Assembly: GCF_016595675.1 (NCBI RefSeq)
Contig: NZ_JAENJH010000007.1
Coordinates: forward strand, 186,001-250,000
DNA from: Prauserella cavernicola
GTDB taxonomy: Bacteria > Actinomycetota > Actinomycetes > Mycobacteriales > Pseudonocardiaceae
Length of the DNA: 64,000 nucleotides
Direction: 5' to 3'
Part shown: positions 22,373 to 30,818 of the stretch, one piece after another
How the letters are laid out: each line of letters begins with the position of its first letter
How positions within the stretch are numbered: position 1 is the first letter of the stretch
Notes under the pieces: model-generated
Database searches by the model: none
The model's input: only the letters and a program-made list of their open reading frames with translations
What the model was told of the DNA's origin: nothing
Made by a program: the position numbers and the translations under genes

Positions 22373-22407
22373 AAACGGGGCCCGCGGACGATCCGCGGGC
22401 CCCGTTT
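22373..22407. terminator. Bidirectional terminator
   Basis: A perfect 16-bp stem, AAACGGGGCCCGCGGA with its complement, and a 3-nt loop. It has A residues on the left and TTT on the right, so it can serve both convergent genes. Confidence 0.9.
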
Positions 22408-22416
22408 CTCGTCCGG

Positions 22417-23871
22417 CTAGTTCGCGCCCGGCGCGGGCGCGACCGGGCAGTCGACGTCGGCCGAGGGGAGCTCACCCGTGCGGAGGTACTCCAGCACCGG
22501 CGTGTCGATGCAGTCGTTGGTCTCGAACAGGAACTGGCCGTGGTTGCCGCCCTCGGCCAGTACCAGCCGCGAGCCGGGCAGGGTCTCCTGCATCCGGTGC
22601 GCGCCGATGGCCGGGGTGGCCGGGTCGTCCTGTGCCTGTACCAGCATGACCGGCGGCACGTCGCCCTCGCCGATCTCGACGCGCTCCTGTGGCGGGGCGC
22701 CCCAGAACGCGCACGACGCCGAGTACCAGGTGTTCAGCCACGCGAACAGCGGGGCCGTCCCGGCCGAGCGGGCGGTGTCGTCGTGCCAGGTCTGCCACTC
22801 GGTCGGCCACACACCGTCGACGCAGTTGTAGGCGAGCTGGGAGCCGTTGACGGTGTCGAGCCCGAGCTCCTCGGTGGCGCTGACCAGGCCGCTGGCATCG
22901 CCGTCGCGGTACTTCGACACGGCGCCCGCCAGCGTGGGCCAGGAGGTGTCCGAGTACATGGTGGAGGCCAGCATCTCGCCCAGCGCGGCGCTGCCGACCT
23001 TGCCCTCGGCGGGTTGTGCCTCCAGCTTGTCGGCCATCTCGTCCCACGCGCGCTGGACACGGCTGCCGGTGACGCCGAGGTGGTACTGGTCGTCGCGCTC
23101 GGCGATCCAGTCGAAGAACTGCTCCGCCCGCTTCTGCATGGCGTTGTTCTGCTGGAAGCCCGACTCGTAGACGCTGACCGTCGGGTCCACGACGCTGTCG
23201 AGCACCATCCGGCCGGTGGTGTCGGGGAACAGCGTCGCGTAGGTCGCGCCGAGCTTCGTGCCGTAGGAATAGCCCAGGTAGTCGAGCTTGTCCTGGGCCA
23301 GCGCGGACCTGATGCGGTCCAGGTCGCGGGCCGCGTTGGCCGTGGTGATGTGCGGCAGCAGGTCGCCGGAGTTCTCGGCGCACGCCTCGGCGGCCTGGCG
23401 GGCGATGTCCACCCGCTGCTGCTCCTGGTCCGCGTCGGCGGGCTCGTGCGGCGGCAGCGGGGTCGGGAAGATGCCCGAGGTGTCGCCGCAGTCCACGGGC
23501 GAGCTGGCGCCGACCCCGCGCGGGTCGAACCCGACGACCAGGTACTGGCTCGAGACCTCCGGCGGCAGCGACGACCAGATCTGCTTGGGCGTGCCGATGC
23601 CGGACTCACCGGGTCCGCCCGGGTTGACCACGAGGGCCTCGGGCGCGTCCAGAGACCCGGCGGCGGAGAGCGTCAGGGTGATCTGCTCGCCGGAGGAGTC
23701 CTCGTAGTCCAGCGGCACGTCGATCGTGGCGCACCCGGTGCCGCGGGGTGCGTTGAGCTCGGGAGCGCACTCCGACCACTCGAGGTCCGGCGCGGCGGCG
23801 GCCGGTGTCACGGCCAGCCCCGCGGCGGCCATCCCGGCCACGACGGCCAGGACTGTTGCTCGGGCTCTCAT
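22417..23871 (-). CDS. Secreted alpha/beta hydrolase, tripeptidyl-aminopeptidase-like
   Basis: A 484-residue exported hydrolase with a signal peptide (MRARATVLAVVAGMAAAGLAV, cleaved after the Ala-rich stretch near residue 28). It is related to the Streptomyces tripeptidyl aminopeptidase/SlpD-E family. It has the N-terminal PLDY motif, NPGGPGESG, the nucleophile elbow GYSYGT, Asp in QAQDDPATP and His in EGGNHGQF, followed by the family's C-terminal TAP-like domain. ATG 23871 replaces a longer frame because the signal peptide starts there and GGAGGGGAAG lies upstream. It is expected to trim peptides outside the cell and is monocistronic. Confidence 0.9.
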   Translation of the reverse strand: MRARATVLAVVAGMAAAGLAVTPAAAAPDLEWSECAPELNAPRGTGCATIDVPLDYEDSSGEQITLTLSAAGSLDAPEALVVNPGGPGESGIGTPKQIWSSLPPEVSSQYLVVGFDPRGVGASSPVDCGDTSGIFPTPLPPHEPADADQEQQRVDIARQAAEACAENSGDLLPHITTANAARDLDRIRSALAQDKLDYLGYSYGTKLGATYATLFPDTTGRMVLDSVVDPTVSVYESGFQQNNAMQKRAEQFFDWIAERDDQYHLGVTGSRVQRAWDEMADKLEAQPAEGKVGSAALGEMLASTMYSDTSWPTLAGAVSKYRDGDASGLVSATEELGLDTVNGSQLAYNCVDGVWPTEWQTWHDDTARSAGTAPLFAWLNTWYSASCAFWGAPPQERVEIGEGDVPPVMLVQAQDDPATPAIGAHRMQETLPGSRLVLAEGGNHGQFLFETNDCIDTPVLEYLRTGELPSADVDCPVAPAPGAN

Positions 23872-24020
23872 CAGTTGTCTTCCCCTCCACCGGTGATCCC
23901 GCGCGCGGCCCCTCGCCACGCGGCCACAGTGGACGGTACTCGCGGCCGGTCGGAGCCGCTTGGTCTGAACCAGAGGTGAGCCGGTCGGTCAGCACGTCGG
24001 GTGACCACCGTGCGGGGTGC

Positions 24021-25463
24021 TCAGGGCAGGTGGTCGCGCGGCGGCGGGTTCTCCAGTGGGACACCGGTGTCGGACAGCTCCGGAGGTGGGAGCTCGGCGC
24101 TCGACGCCAGCGGCGCCGCACCGGCGAGGGGAGAGCCCGCGGACTCGGTGAGGAACAGGGTGGCGAGCAGGCCGATCACCCCGGCACCGATCAGGTAGTA
24201 GCCGGGCCAGTCGAGGTTGCCGGTGGCCGTCACCGCCACCCCGACGACGGTCGGCGCGGTACCGGCGAACGCCGAGACGACCACGTTGAAGATGATCGCC
24301 AGGCTGCCGTAGCGGATGAACGTGGGAAATAGCGCGGGCAGCGTCGACGGGGTGACGGCGGCGAAGCACACCAGTGTGAAGCCCAGGATGAGCAGTCCGG
24401 CGATCTGGCCTCCCAGTCCGCTCTGGAGCAGCCACACCGCGGGCAGTCCGAGCAGGATGAGCGACATGCTGCCGGTGATCAGGATGGGTTTGCGGCCGAT
24501 CCGGTCGCTGAGCCTGCCGAGGAACACCACGACGCAGAGCATCACGACCATGACGGCGACCTGCAGCGTGGTGGAGACGGCCTCGCTCGTGCCGCTGCGG
24601 CCGTGGTCGGGAAGGGTGCCGGTGAGGTAGGTCGGCACGTAGTTGGTGAGCACGTAGTTGGTGACGTTCCAGGCGATCACGAGCCCGCCCGCGATCAGCG
24701 CGGCGGAGCGGTAGTGGGTCAGCAGTATCTGGAACACGCGGCGCAGCGCCATGGTGGCCATCGCGGGGGAGCGATCCATCAGCTGCGTGAACGCCGGGGT
24801 CTCCTCCAGCCGGATGCGCAGGTAGATCCCGACGATGCCGAGGGGCAGCGCGAGCATGAACGGGATCCGCCAGCCCCAGGACAGCAGGTCGTCATCGGGC
24901 AGCACGGCGATGAGGATCGCGCAGACGCCGGCCCCGAGGGTGTAGCCGAGCAGGGTGCCGAACTCCAGCCAGCTGCCGAAGTAGCCGCGTCTGCGGTCGG
25001 GCGCGTACTCGGCGACGAGCGTGAGCGCGCCGGTGTACTCGCCGCCCGCGGAGAACCCCTGCAGCATTCGGATGACCAGGACGATGAGCGGAGCCGCGAT
25101 GCCGATGCTGCCGTAGCTCGGCACCAGTCCGAGCAGCACGGTGGCCACCGCCATCAGCAGCACCGTCGCTGCCAGCACCTTGGTGCGGCCGATCCGGTCT
25201 CCCAGCGGTCCGAGGATCACTCCGCCGAACGGGCGGGCGAGGAACGCGGCGGCGAAGGCGCCGAGCGTGAGGACCGCCGACCACTCGCCGGCCTCGGGAA
25301 AGAAGACCCGGTCCAGCACGACCGCGGCGAGATAGGAGTAGACGCCGAAGTCGTACCATTCGGCGACATTTCCGAGAGTGGCCGCCGTGGTGGCGCGGCG
25401 GATCGTCCGTCTGTCCTGGACGAAGGCCCGGCGGGAGGCCGGCCGCTCGCCCGCCGGGCTCAC
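24021..25463 (-). CDS. MHS-family MFS transporter (ProP-like)
   Basis: A 480-residue, 12-helix major-facilitator protein of the metabolite:H+ symporter family. It has the N-terminal signature ATLGNVAEWYDFGVYSYLA, the loop 2-3 motif PLGDRIGRTKVL, MLQGFSAGGEYTGA, and the second-half GRLSDRIGRKPIL. This family includes ProP-type betaine/proline symporters. Its place beside a glycine-betaine catabolic cluster and a TGATATAT operator shared with glyA and sdaA makes betaine (or a related methylated amine) the likely substrate. The GTG at 25463 lacks a clear ribosome site but overlaps the stop of a 19-codon leader frame that has one. Confidence 0.88.
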   Translation of the reverse strand: MSPAGERPASRRAFVQDRRTIRRATTAATLGNVAEWYDFGVYSYLAAVVLDRVFFPEAGEWSAVLTLGAFAAAFLARPFGGVILGPLGDRIGRTKVLAATVLLMAVATVLLGLVPSYGSIGIAAPLIVLVIRMLQGFSAGGEYTGALTLVAEYAPDRRRGYFGSWLEFGTLLGYTLGAGVCAILIAVLPDDDLLSWGWRIPFMLALPLGIVGIYLRIRLEETPAFTQLMDRSPAMATMALRRVFQILLTHYRSAALIAGGLVIAWNVTNYVLTNYVPTYLTGTLPDHGRSGTSEAVSTTLQVAVMVVMLCVVVFLGRLSDRIGRKPILITGSMSLILLGLPAVWLLQSGLGGQIAGLLILGFTLVCFAAVTPSTLPALFPTFIRYGSLAIIFNVVVSAFAGTAPTVVGVAVTATGNLDWPGYYLIGAGVIGLLATLFLTESAGSPLAGAAPLASSAELPPPELSDTGVPLENPPPRDHLP

Positions 25464-25519
25464 CCGGCCGGCTCGGCTCGCGGAACGTCCGCGAGTGCCC
25501 TCGAGTGAGGTGGATCCAT
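25460..25519 (-). CDS. Putative 19-residue leader peptide before transporter
   Basis: ATG 25519 follows GGAAGGTGATC and opens a 19-codon frame (MDPPHSRALADVPRAEPAG). Its TGA overlaps the transporter GTG as GTGA. Because that GTG has no ribosome site, coupling through this leader could drive its translation. No homologue is recognised and chance cannot be excluded. Confidence 0.35.
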   Translation of the reverse strand: MDPPHSRALADVPRAEPAG

Positions 25520-25544
25520 GATCACCTTCCGCGTACCGTACAAC

Positions 25545-25554
25545 TGATATATCT
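25545..25554. promoter_or_regulatory. TGATATAT-type operator, transporter copy
   Basis: TGATATATCT, 25 bp upstream of the leader ATG of the MHS transporter. It is a 9-of-10 match to the perfect palindrome TGATATATCA in front of glyA and close to the copy between gntR and sdaA. Confidence 0.6.
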
Positions 25555-25597
25555 GGCGAACGTAATCGCTGTGCCTGGGTGGGTCAAGCAATGGCTG

Positions 25598-26395
25598 CTA
25601 CGGGATCACCAGCAGCCGCAGCCGCGTGAGGATCTCGTCGGCGGCCTGGGTGAGCACGCGGGCGATGTCCTTGAAGTCGTCGGGGCCGAGGTGTTCCTCG
25701 GGTGCGGAGACGCTCAGCGCCCCGGCGATGCGCCCGCCGGGCGCGCGCACGGGCACGGCCACGGAGTTGAGCCCGGTCTCCAGTTCGCCGATCGTCGCGG
25801 CCCAGCCCCGATCGCGAACACGGTTCAGGTCTGCCAGCAGCGCGCCGCTCGCCGTGACGGTCTTGGCGGTGAACCGCTGCCGGGGGCGTTCCAGCGTCCC
25901 GCTCAGTTCCTCGAATCCGAGGCTCGCCAGGAGCACCTTGCCGGTGGCGGTCGCGTGCAGCGGCATCCGGAGCCCGATCCAGTTCCGCTCCGTGCTGGGT
26001 TCCTGCGCCACGGCCGTCGCGCCGCCGCCCTCGAGCACGCTCAGGCTGATCGTGCCCTGGAGTTCGGCCGCCAGCCGGGCGCACACCGGCCGCCCTTCGC
26101 GGGCGATGTCCAGCTGTGCGGCGGTGGCGCCCGCGAGCCGCACGATGCCGAAGCCGAGCCGGAACTTCCCACGATTGCCGTCCTGCTCGACAAAGCGGAA
26201 CTTCTCCAGCGCCGACAGCAGTCGCGTGGTGGTCGACTTGTGGACGCCGAGTTCGCGCGCCAGTTCGGTGACGCTCGACGGTCCGCGCTGGGCCAACAGG
26301 GTGAGGATCGAGAGGGCGCGATCGACGGTTTGACTGGGGGGCCTGGGATCGGGCGAACCGTTGGCGGCTGTGGTGGGGTCGCCAGTGTTGTGCAT
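25598..26395 (-). CDS. IclR-family transcriptional regulator
   Basis: A 265-residue regulator with an N-terminal winged helix (QTVDRALSILTLLAQRGPSSVTELARELGVHKSTTTRLLSALEKFRFVEQ, about residues 23-72) and a C-terminal IclR effector domain (about 95-260, with MPLHATATGKVLLA and the closing GRIAGALSVSAP). ATG 26395 has GGAG eight bases upstream; longer upstream frames lack support. It diverges from the Rieske ferredoxin/reductase/oxygenase genes, and the 122-bp gap holds an imperfect inverted pair of TGTTGC(G/T)TAT sites. It probably controls that oxygenase operon in response to a methylated-amine or betaine-pathway metabolite. Confidence 0.9.
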   Translation of the reverse strand: MHNTGDPTTAANGSPDPRPPSQTVDRALSILTLLAQRGPSSVTELARELGVHKSTTTRLLSALEKFRFVEQDGNRGKFRLGFGIVRLAGATAAQLDIAREGRPVCARLAAELQGTISLSVLEGGGATAVAQEPSTERNWIGLRMPLHATATGKVLLASLGFEELSGTLERPRQRFTAKTVTASGALLADLNRVRDRGWAATIGELETGLNSVAVPVRAPGGRIAGALSVSAPEEHLGPDDFKDIARVLTQAADEILTRLRLLVIP

Positions 26396-26469
26396 GTTGC
26401 AACTCCGGGGCTGCGTGGGCGTCTTCTGCGTTCGGGCGATTGACGGGCCCCGGAAACCTAGCCGATCCT

Positions 26470-26509
26470 CTGTTGCGTATAGCACGGCGTGTTCCGCGAT
26501 AAGCAACAG
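26470..26509. promoter_or_regulatory. IclR-type inverted operator pair
   Basis: CTGTTGCGTAT (26470-26480) and ATAAGCAACAG (26499-26509) form an 11-bp inverted repeat with one mismatch, separated by 18 bases. They lie in the divergent iclR/ferredoxin gap, and the right arm abuts the ferredoxin ribosome site. Binding by the adjacent IclR protein is inferred. Confidence 0.55.
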
Positions 26510-26517
26510 GAGCGAGA

Positions 26518-26871
26518 ATGATTCTAGTTGGCGCGGTGTCCGAGATTCCCGTCGGAGAGTCTGTACGTGTGCAGGGCCAGGTCGCAATCGCGGTCTTCAA
26601 CGTGGACGGCGAGTTCTACGCGATCGACGACACCTGCACCCACCAGGACGCGTCGCTGTCCGACGGCTGGCTCGAAGGATGCGCGGTGGAGTGCCCGCTG
26701 CACGCCGCGTGTTTCGACCTCCGGACCGGCCGTCCGAGCGGCCCGCCCGCGAGGAAGCCGGTGCGGACACACGAGGTGGTGCTCGTGGACGACCAGGTCT
26801 ACGTGCACGAGACCATCGGTACCGGCGTCCCGGCGGAGGTCGTCGGCGCGGGGTCCGGAGAGATCCGTTGA
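26518..26871 (+). CDS. Rieske-type [2Fe-2S] ferredoxin
   Basis: A 117-residue soluble Rieske ferredoxin with cluster ligands Cys40-x-His42 (DDTCTHQDASLSDG) and Cys59-x2-His62 (VECPLHAACFD). It carries electrons between a flavoprotein reductase and a Rieske oxygenase. ATG 26518 has AGGAG six bases upstream. Its stop overlaps the ATG of the reductase, and the oxygenase gene follows, so the three form a three-component monooxygenase. In glycine-betaine demethylation this electron chain feeds removal of one methyl group as formaldehyde. Confidence 0.92.
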   Translation: MILVGAVSEIPVGESVRVQGQVAIAVFNVDGEFYAIDDTCTHQDASLSDGWLEGCAVECPLHAACFDLRTGRPSGPPARKPVRTHEVVLVDDQVYVHETIGTGVPAEVVGAGSGEIR

Positions 26872-28046
26872 TGAGGGCGGTCACCGTGGTCGGCGCGTCG
26901 CTCGCCGGCCTGACCGCCGTACGTGCACTGCGGGACCAAGGTTTCGACGGTCGCATCACCGTGGTGGGCGAGGAGCCCCACGCCCCCTACGACCGGCCCC
27001 CGTTGTCGAAGGAGTTCCTGGCGGGCACCGTGTCCGAGGCCGACCTCGCGCTCGAGACCCCCGAGGACACCTCGCTGGGCGCAGACTGGCGGCTCGGCCG
27101 CACCGCCGCGTCGCTCGACACCGCCGGGCGCGCGGTCGTGCTCGACGACGGTGAACGGATCGTCTCCGACGGCGTGGTGCTGGCGACCGGAGCCCGCGCC
27201 CGGTGCCTGCCGGGGCAGGCGCTCGACGGGGTCCACACCCTCCGCACGCTCGACGACGCGATCGCGCTGCGCAAGGTGCTCGTTCCCGGCTCGCGCCTCG
27301 TGGTGATCGGCGCGGGGTTCATCGGTTCCGAGATCGCCTCGACCGCCGCGGGCATGGGCCTGCGGGCCGATGTCGTCGAGACCGAGCCGGTGCCGCTGCG
27401 CAAACCGCTCGGCCTGGAGATGGGCAGGCTGTGTTCTCGCCTGCACGCCACGAAGAACGTCCGGCTGCACACCGGAGCCGGGCTCGCCGGGCTCGTCGGC
27501 ACGACGCGGGTCACCGGGGTGAAGCTGACCGACGGCCGCGAACTGCCCGCCGACGTCGTGGTGCTGGGCATCGGCGCCTCGCCGTGTGTCGACTGGCTGA
27601 TCGGCTCCGGCGTCGAGCTCGTCAACGGCGTGCGCACCGACGCGCGCGGCCTCACCACCGTGCCCGGAGTGGTCGCGGTCGGCGACTGCGCCAACTCCGA
27701 CCGGGCCCACGCGAGCGAGCCGGTGCGCCTCGAACACTGGACCAACGCCGTCCAGCAGCCGATCGCCGCCGTCGCCGCATTGCTGGACCGCGAGCACAAC
27801 CCGCCGGCCCACCACGCGCTGCCCTACTTCTGGTCCGACCAGTACGGCCACCGCATCCAGTTCGCCGGTCACCGCACCGAGGGCTCCACGGTGGAGGTGC
27901 TCGAGGGCGACGTCGACTCCTTCGACTTCCTCGCCCTCTACCGCGACCGCGACGGCAACCCGGAGGCGGTGCTCGCGGTGGACCGCGCCCGCTCGTTCGG
28001 GCGCTGGCGCCGTCAGCTCGCCGGGCTGTTGTCGCCCGCGCACTGA
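26871..28046 (+). CDS. FAD-dependent ferredoxin reductase
   Basis: A 391-residue pyridine-nucleotide:ferredoxin reductase of the BphA4/rubredoxin-reductase family. The N-terminal FAD-binding strand (MRAVTVVGASLAGLTAVRALRDQG) has a Ser/Ala form of GxGxxG, with YDRPPLSKEFL, the ATGA motif, the NAD(P)-binding GAGFIGSEIAS (near residue 145), and the FAD-closing VVAVGDCAN (near 270). ATG 26871 overlaps the ferredoxin stop (TGATG). It passes NAD(P)H electrons to the adjacent Rieske ferredoxin, and the oxygenase gene lies 40 bp downstream. Confidence 0.93.
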   Translation: MRAVTVVGASLAGLTAVRALRDQGFDGRITVVGEEPHAPYDRPPLSKEFLAGTVSEADLALETPEDTSLGADWRLGRTAASLDTAGRAVVLDDGERIVSDGVVLATGARARCLPGQALDGVHTLRTLDDAIALRKVLVPGSRLVVIGAGFIGSEIASTAAGMGLRADVVETEPVPLRKPLGLEMGRLCSRLHATKNVRLHTGAGLAGLVGTTRVTGVKLTDGRELPADVVVLGIGASPCVDWLIGSGVELVNGVRTDARGLTTVPGVVAVGDCANSDRAHASEPVRLEHWTNAVQQPIAAVAALLDREHNPPAHHALPYFWSDQYGHRIQFAGHRTEGSTVEVLEGDVDSFDFLALYRDRDGNPEAVLAVDRARSFGRWRRQLAGLLSPAH

Positions 28047-28086
28047 CCGACCCACGTTTCCTGGCGTAGCCCGAGAAAGGACCACC

Positions 28087-29232
28087 GTGAGTTCCGTCGA
28101 ACTTCCGCACCAGCAGCCGGAGCCCGCAACCAGCCTCATCCCGACTCTTCCCGGCGCCCACTACACCGATCCGGCCCTCTTCGAGCGCGAGCAGCGGCGG
28201 ATCTTCCAGGCCCACTGGTTCGCCGCGGCCCGCAGCAGCGACCTGCCGGACCCCGGCGCCTTCCGCACGGTCGACGTCGGCGGAGAGAGCGTCCTGATCG
28301 TGCGCGGCCGCGACCGTTCGCTGCGCGCGTTCCTCAACGTGTGCAGGCACCGCGGCGCGCGGCTGTGCGTGGAGGACTCCGGCGCCGTGCGCCGGTCCCT
28401 GCAGTGCCCGTACCACGCGTGGACCTATGGACTCGACGGCTCGCTGATCGCCGCGCCCAACCTCAACTCGATGCACGACGTCGACCGTGGCGAGTACGGG
28501 CTGATCACGGTCGCGCTGCGCGAGTGGCTCGGCACGGTGTGGGTGTGCCTGGCCGACGAGCCGCCGTCGTTCGCCGACTCCGTGCAGTCCGCCGTCACCG
28601 GCAGGCTCGGCGACGACGAGGCCATCGAGGAGTGGGGGATCGACGAGCTCGTGGTGGGCCGCCGGATCACCTACGACGTCAAGGCGAACTGGAAGCTGAT
28701 CGTCGAGAACTTCATGGAGTGCTACCACTGCGCGACGATCCACCCCGAGCTCACCGAGGTGCTGCCCGAGTTCGCCGACGGCTACGCGGCCCAGTACTTC
28801 GTGGGCCACGGCGCCGAGTTCGGCGAGGACGTCGGCGGCTTCACCGTGGACGGGCAGTCGTCGGGCTTCGACAAGCTCTCCGGGGTCGGCGCCGACCACG
28901 ACCGCCGCTACTACGCGATCACCGTCAACCCCCAGGTGTTCATCAACCTGGTGCCCGACCATGTCATCTTCCACCGCATGTACCCGATGGCGGTGGACCG
29001 CACCGTCGTCGAGTGCGACTGGCTCTACCCGCGGTCCGTGATCGACAGCGGCGCCGACCTGAGCAAGTCGGTGGAGCTGTTCCACCGCGTCAACCAGCAG
29101 GACTTCGACGCGTGTGAACGGTGTCAGCCCGCGATGTCCTCGAAGGCCTACGCCGCGGGCGGGGTGCTGGTGCCCAGCGAGCACCACATCGGAGAGTTCC
29201 GCGACTGGGTCGCCGACGCCATTTCGGACTGA
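28087..29232 (+). CDS. Rieske oxygenase alpha subunit, glycine-betaine demethylase-like
   Basis: A 381-residue ring-hydroxylating-type oxygenase. Rieske ligands are Cys86-x-His88 (NVCRHRGARLC) and Cys107-x2-His110 (QCPYHAW). The catalytic domain carries the mononuclear iron region NFMECYHCATIHPEL near residues 210-224. GbcA and choline-monooxygenase-type enzymes share this layout and act on quaternary amines, not arenes. The downstream dimethylglycine and sarcosine oxidases make glycine betaine to dimethylglycine the best-supported reaction. Proline betaine demethylase is an alternative. GTG 28087 has AAAGGA upstream. Confidence 0.85.
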   Translation: MSSVELPHQQPEPATSLIPTLPGAHYTDPALFEREQRRIFQAHWFAAARSSDLPDPGAFRTVDVGGESVLIVRGRDRSLRAFLNVCRHRGARLCVEDSGAVRRSLQCPYHAWTYGLDGSLIAAPNLNSMHDVDRGEYGLITVALREWLGTVWVCLADEPPSFADSVQSAVTGRLGDDEAIEEWGIDELVVGRRITYDVKANWKLIVENFMECYHCATIHPELTEVLPEFADGYAAQYFVGHGAEFGEDVGGFTVDGQSSGFDKLSGVGADHDRRYYAITVNPQVFINLVPDHVIFHRMYPMAVDRTVVECDWLYPRSVIDSGADLSKSVELFHRVNQQDFDACERCQPAMSSKAYAAGGVLVPSEHHIGEFRDWVADAISD

Positions 29233-29257
29233 CCGCCACGAACAGGAGGCACCCAGC

Positions 29258-29404
29258 ATGGCGCAGAAAGCCGGCGGAGTCGTCTCGCCCGAGAAGGGCG
29301 CGCCCGTCTCGGGCGAGACCGTCGTGCGCGCCGGGCACGGCGAGCAGACCCCGACCGGGGCGGAGGCGCCTGGCTTGTCCGAGTGGATCAGCCGGGGCTT
29401 CTAG
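29258..29404 (+). CDS. 48-residue hypothetical protein in betaine cluster
   Basis: ATG 29258 follows a near-perfect AGGAGG at 9-base spacing and encodes a 48-residue protein rich in Gly, Pro, Ser and Glu, ending in LSEWISRGF. It has no transmembrane segment, cysteine or recognisable domain and looks disordered except for the short aromatic tail. It is 25 bp after the Rieske oxygenase gene, so it is co-transcribed with it. The strong ribosome site favours real translation. Function unknown. Confidence 0.55.
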   Translation: MAQKAGGVVSPEKGAPVSGETVVRAGHGEQTPTGAEAPGLSEWISRGF

Positions 29405-29470
29405 CCCTCCGGTTCCGGGCCGGTTTCGGTATTGACCCGGAACGGGCACGCGTCCTACCTTGGCAAATAA

Positions 29471-29499
29471 TTGATATATCAGTTCTCCGATAAAGATAT
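29471..29499 (+). promoter_or_regulatory. glyA operon promoter with TGATATATCA operator
   Basis: The perfect palindrome TGATATATCA (29472-29481) overlaps a -35-like TTGATA (29471). An AGATAT -10-like element follows at 29494 with 17-base spacing, 17 bases before the glyA ATG. The same operator form precedes the transporter and sdaA, consistent with repression by the GntR protein at 39230. Confidence 0.55.
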
Positions 29500-29516
29500 G
29501 ACGGGAGTGGCACCGC

Positions 29517-30818
29517 ATGTCGGTAACCGTTGATCGCCAGGAGACACCGGCTCCCGAACGGGTGCTCGGACTGCCGCTGGCGCACGTCGATCCGGAGGTC
29601 CACCGGGTGATCAACCTGGAGGTGGCCCGTCAGCGCGGCACGCTGGAGATGATCGCCAGCGAGAACTTCGCCCCGCTGAGCGTGCTCGAGGCACAGGGCT
29701 CGGTGCTGACCAACAAGTACGCCGAGGGTTACCCCGGCCGTCGCTACTACGGCGGCTGCGAGCACGTCGACACGCTGGAGCAGCTGGCGATCGACAGGGC
29801 GAGGTCGTTGTTCGGTGCCGAGTTCGCCAACGTGCAGCCGCATTCGGGTGCGCAGGCGAACTCCGCGGTCATGGCGGCGCTGCTGCGGCCCGGCGACACG
29901 TTCCTCGGCCTCGACCTCGCGCACGGCGGGCATCTCACCCACGGCATGCGCCTCACCTTCTCGGGCAGGTACTTCGACGCCGTGCCCTACCACGTGCGCG
30001 AGGACGACCACCTCGTCGACATGGCCGAGGTCGAGCGCCTGGCCCGTGAGCACCGGCCGAGGCTGATCGTGGCCGGCTGGTCGGCCTACCCGCGCCAGCT
30101 CGACTTCGCGGAGTTCCGGCGCATCGCCGACGAGGTCGGCGCGTACCTGATGGTCGACATGGCGCACTTCGCCGGTCTGGTGGCCGCCGGGCTGCACCCG
30201 TCGCCGGTGCCCTACGCCGACGTGGTCACCTCCACCACCCACAAGACGCTCGGCGGCCCGCGCGGCGGCGTGATCCTGGCGCGGGCGGAGCTGGCGAAGA
30301 AGCTCAACTCCGGCGTGTTCCCCGGGTTGCAGGGCGGGCCTCTGGAGCACGTGATCGCGGCCAAGGCGGTGGCGTTCAAGCTCGCCGCCGAGCCCGGGTT
30401 CCGGCTGCGGCAGGAGCGCACTCTCTCCGGGGCGAGGATCCTCGCCCGGCGGCTGCTGGCCGAGGACGGCGTCGGCGTGGTCTCCGGCGGCACCGACGTG
30501 CACCTGGTGCTGGTGGACCTGCGCCACTCCGAACTGGACGGCAAGCAGGCGGAGGACCGGCTGCACCGCGTGGGAATCACGGTGAACCGCAACGCCGTCC
30601 CCTTCGACCACCGGCCGCCGATGGTCGCCTCGGGCGTGCGCATCGGCACAGCCGCGCTGGCCGCCCGCGGCTTCGGCGATGCCGACTTCACCGAGGTCGC
30701 CGACATCATCGCGGTGGCACTGCGTCCCGGGACCGATGAGGCCGCTCTGGACGAGCTGGCCACCAGGGTCGCGGCACTGGCCGACCGGCACCCCCTCTAC
30801 CCGGAGCTGCGGACATGA
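29517..30818 (+). CDS. glyA: Serine hydroxymethyltransferase
   Basis: A 433-residue pyridoxal-phosphate enzyme that interconverts glycine plus 5,10-methylene-tetrahydrofolate and serine plus tetrahydrofolate. Landmarks are [34 protein letters not shown], the HSGAQAN turn, [10 protein letters not shown] and the Schiff-base Lys in [15 protein letters not shown]. The length is normal. Being first in the operon with sarcosine oxidase, it would capture both the glycine and the methylene-THF that demethylation releases. GGGAGTGG precedes ATG 29517. A housekeeping glyA elsewhere in the genome is likely, making this a catabolic copy. Confidence 0.96.
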   Translation: MSVTVDRQETPAPERVLGLPLAHVDPEVHRVINLEVARQRGTLEMIASENFAPLSVLEAQGSVLTNKYAEGYPGRRYYGGCEHVDTLEQLAIDRARSLFGAEFANVQPHSGAQANSAVMAALLRPGDTFLGLDLAHGGHLTHGMRLTFSGRYFDAVPYHVREDDHLVDMAEVERLAREHRPRLIVAGWSAYPRQLDFAEFRRIADEVGAYLMVDMAHFAGLVAAGLHPSPVPYADVVTSTTHKTLGGPRGGVILARAELAKKLNSGVFPGLQGGPLEHVIAAKAVAFKLAAEPGFRLRQERTLSGARILARRLLAEDGVGVVSGGTDVHLVLVDLRHSELDGKQAEDRLHRVGITVNRNAVPFDHRPPMVASGVRIGTAALAARGFGDADFTEVADIIAVALRPGTDEAALDELATRVAALADRHPLYPELRT

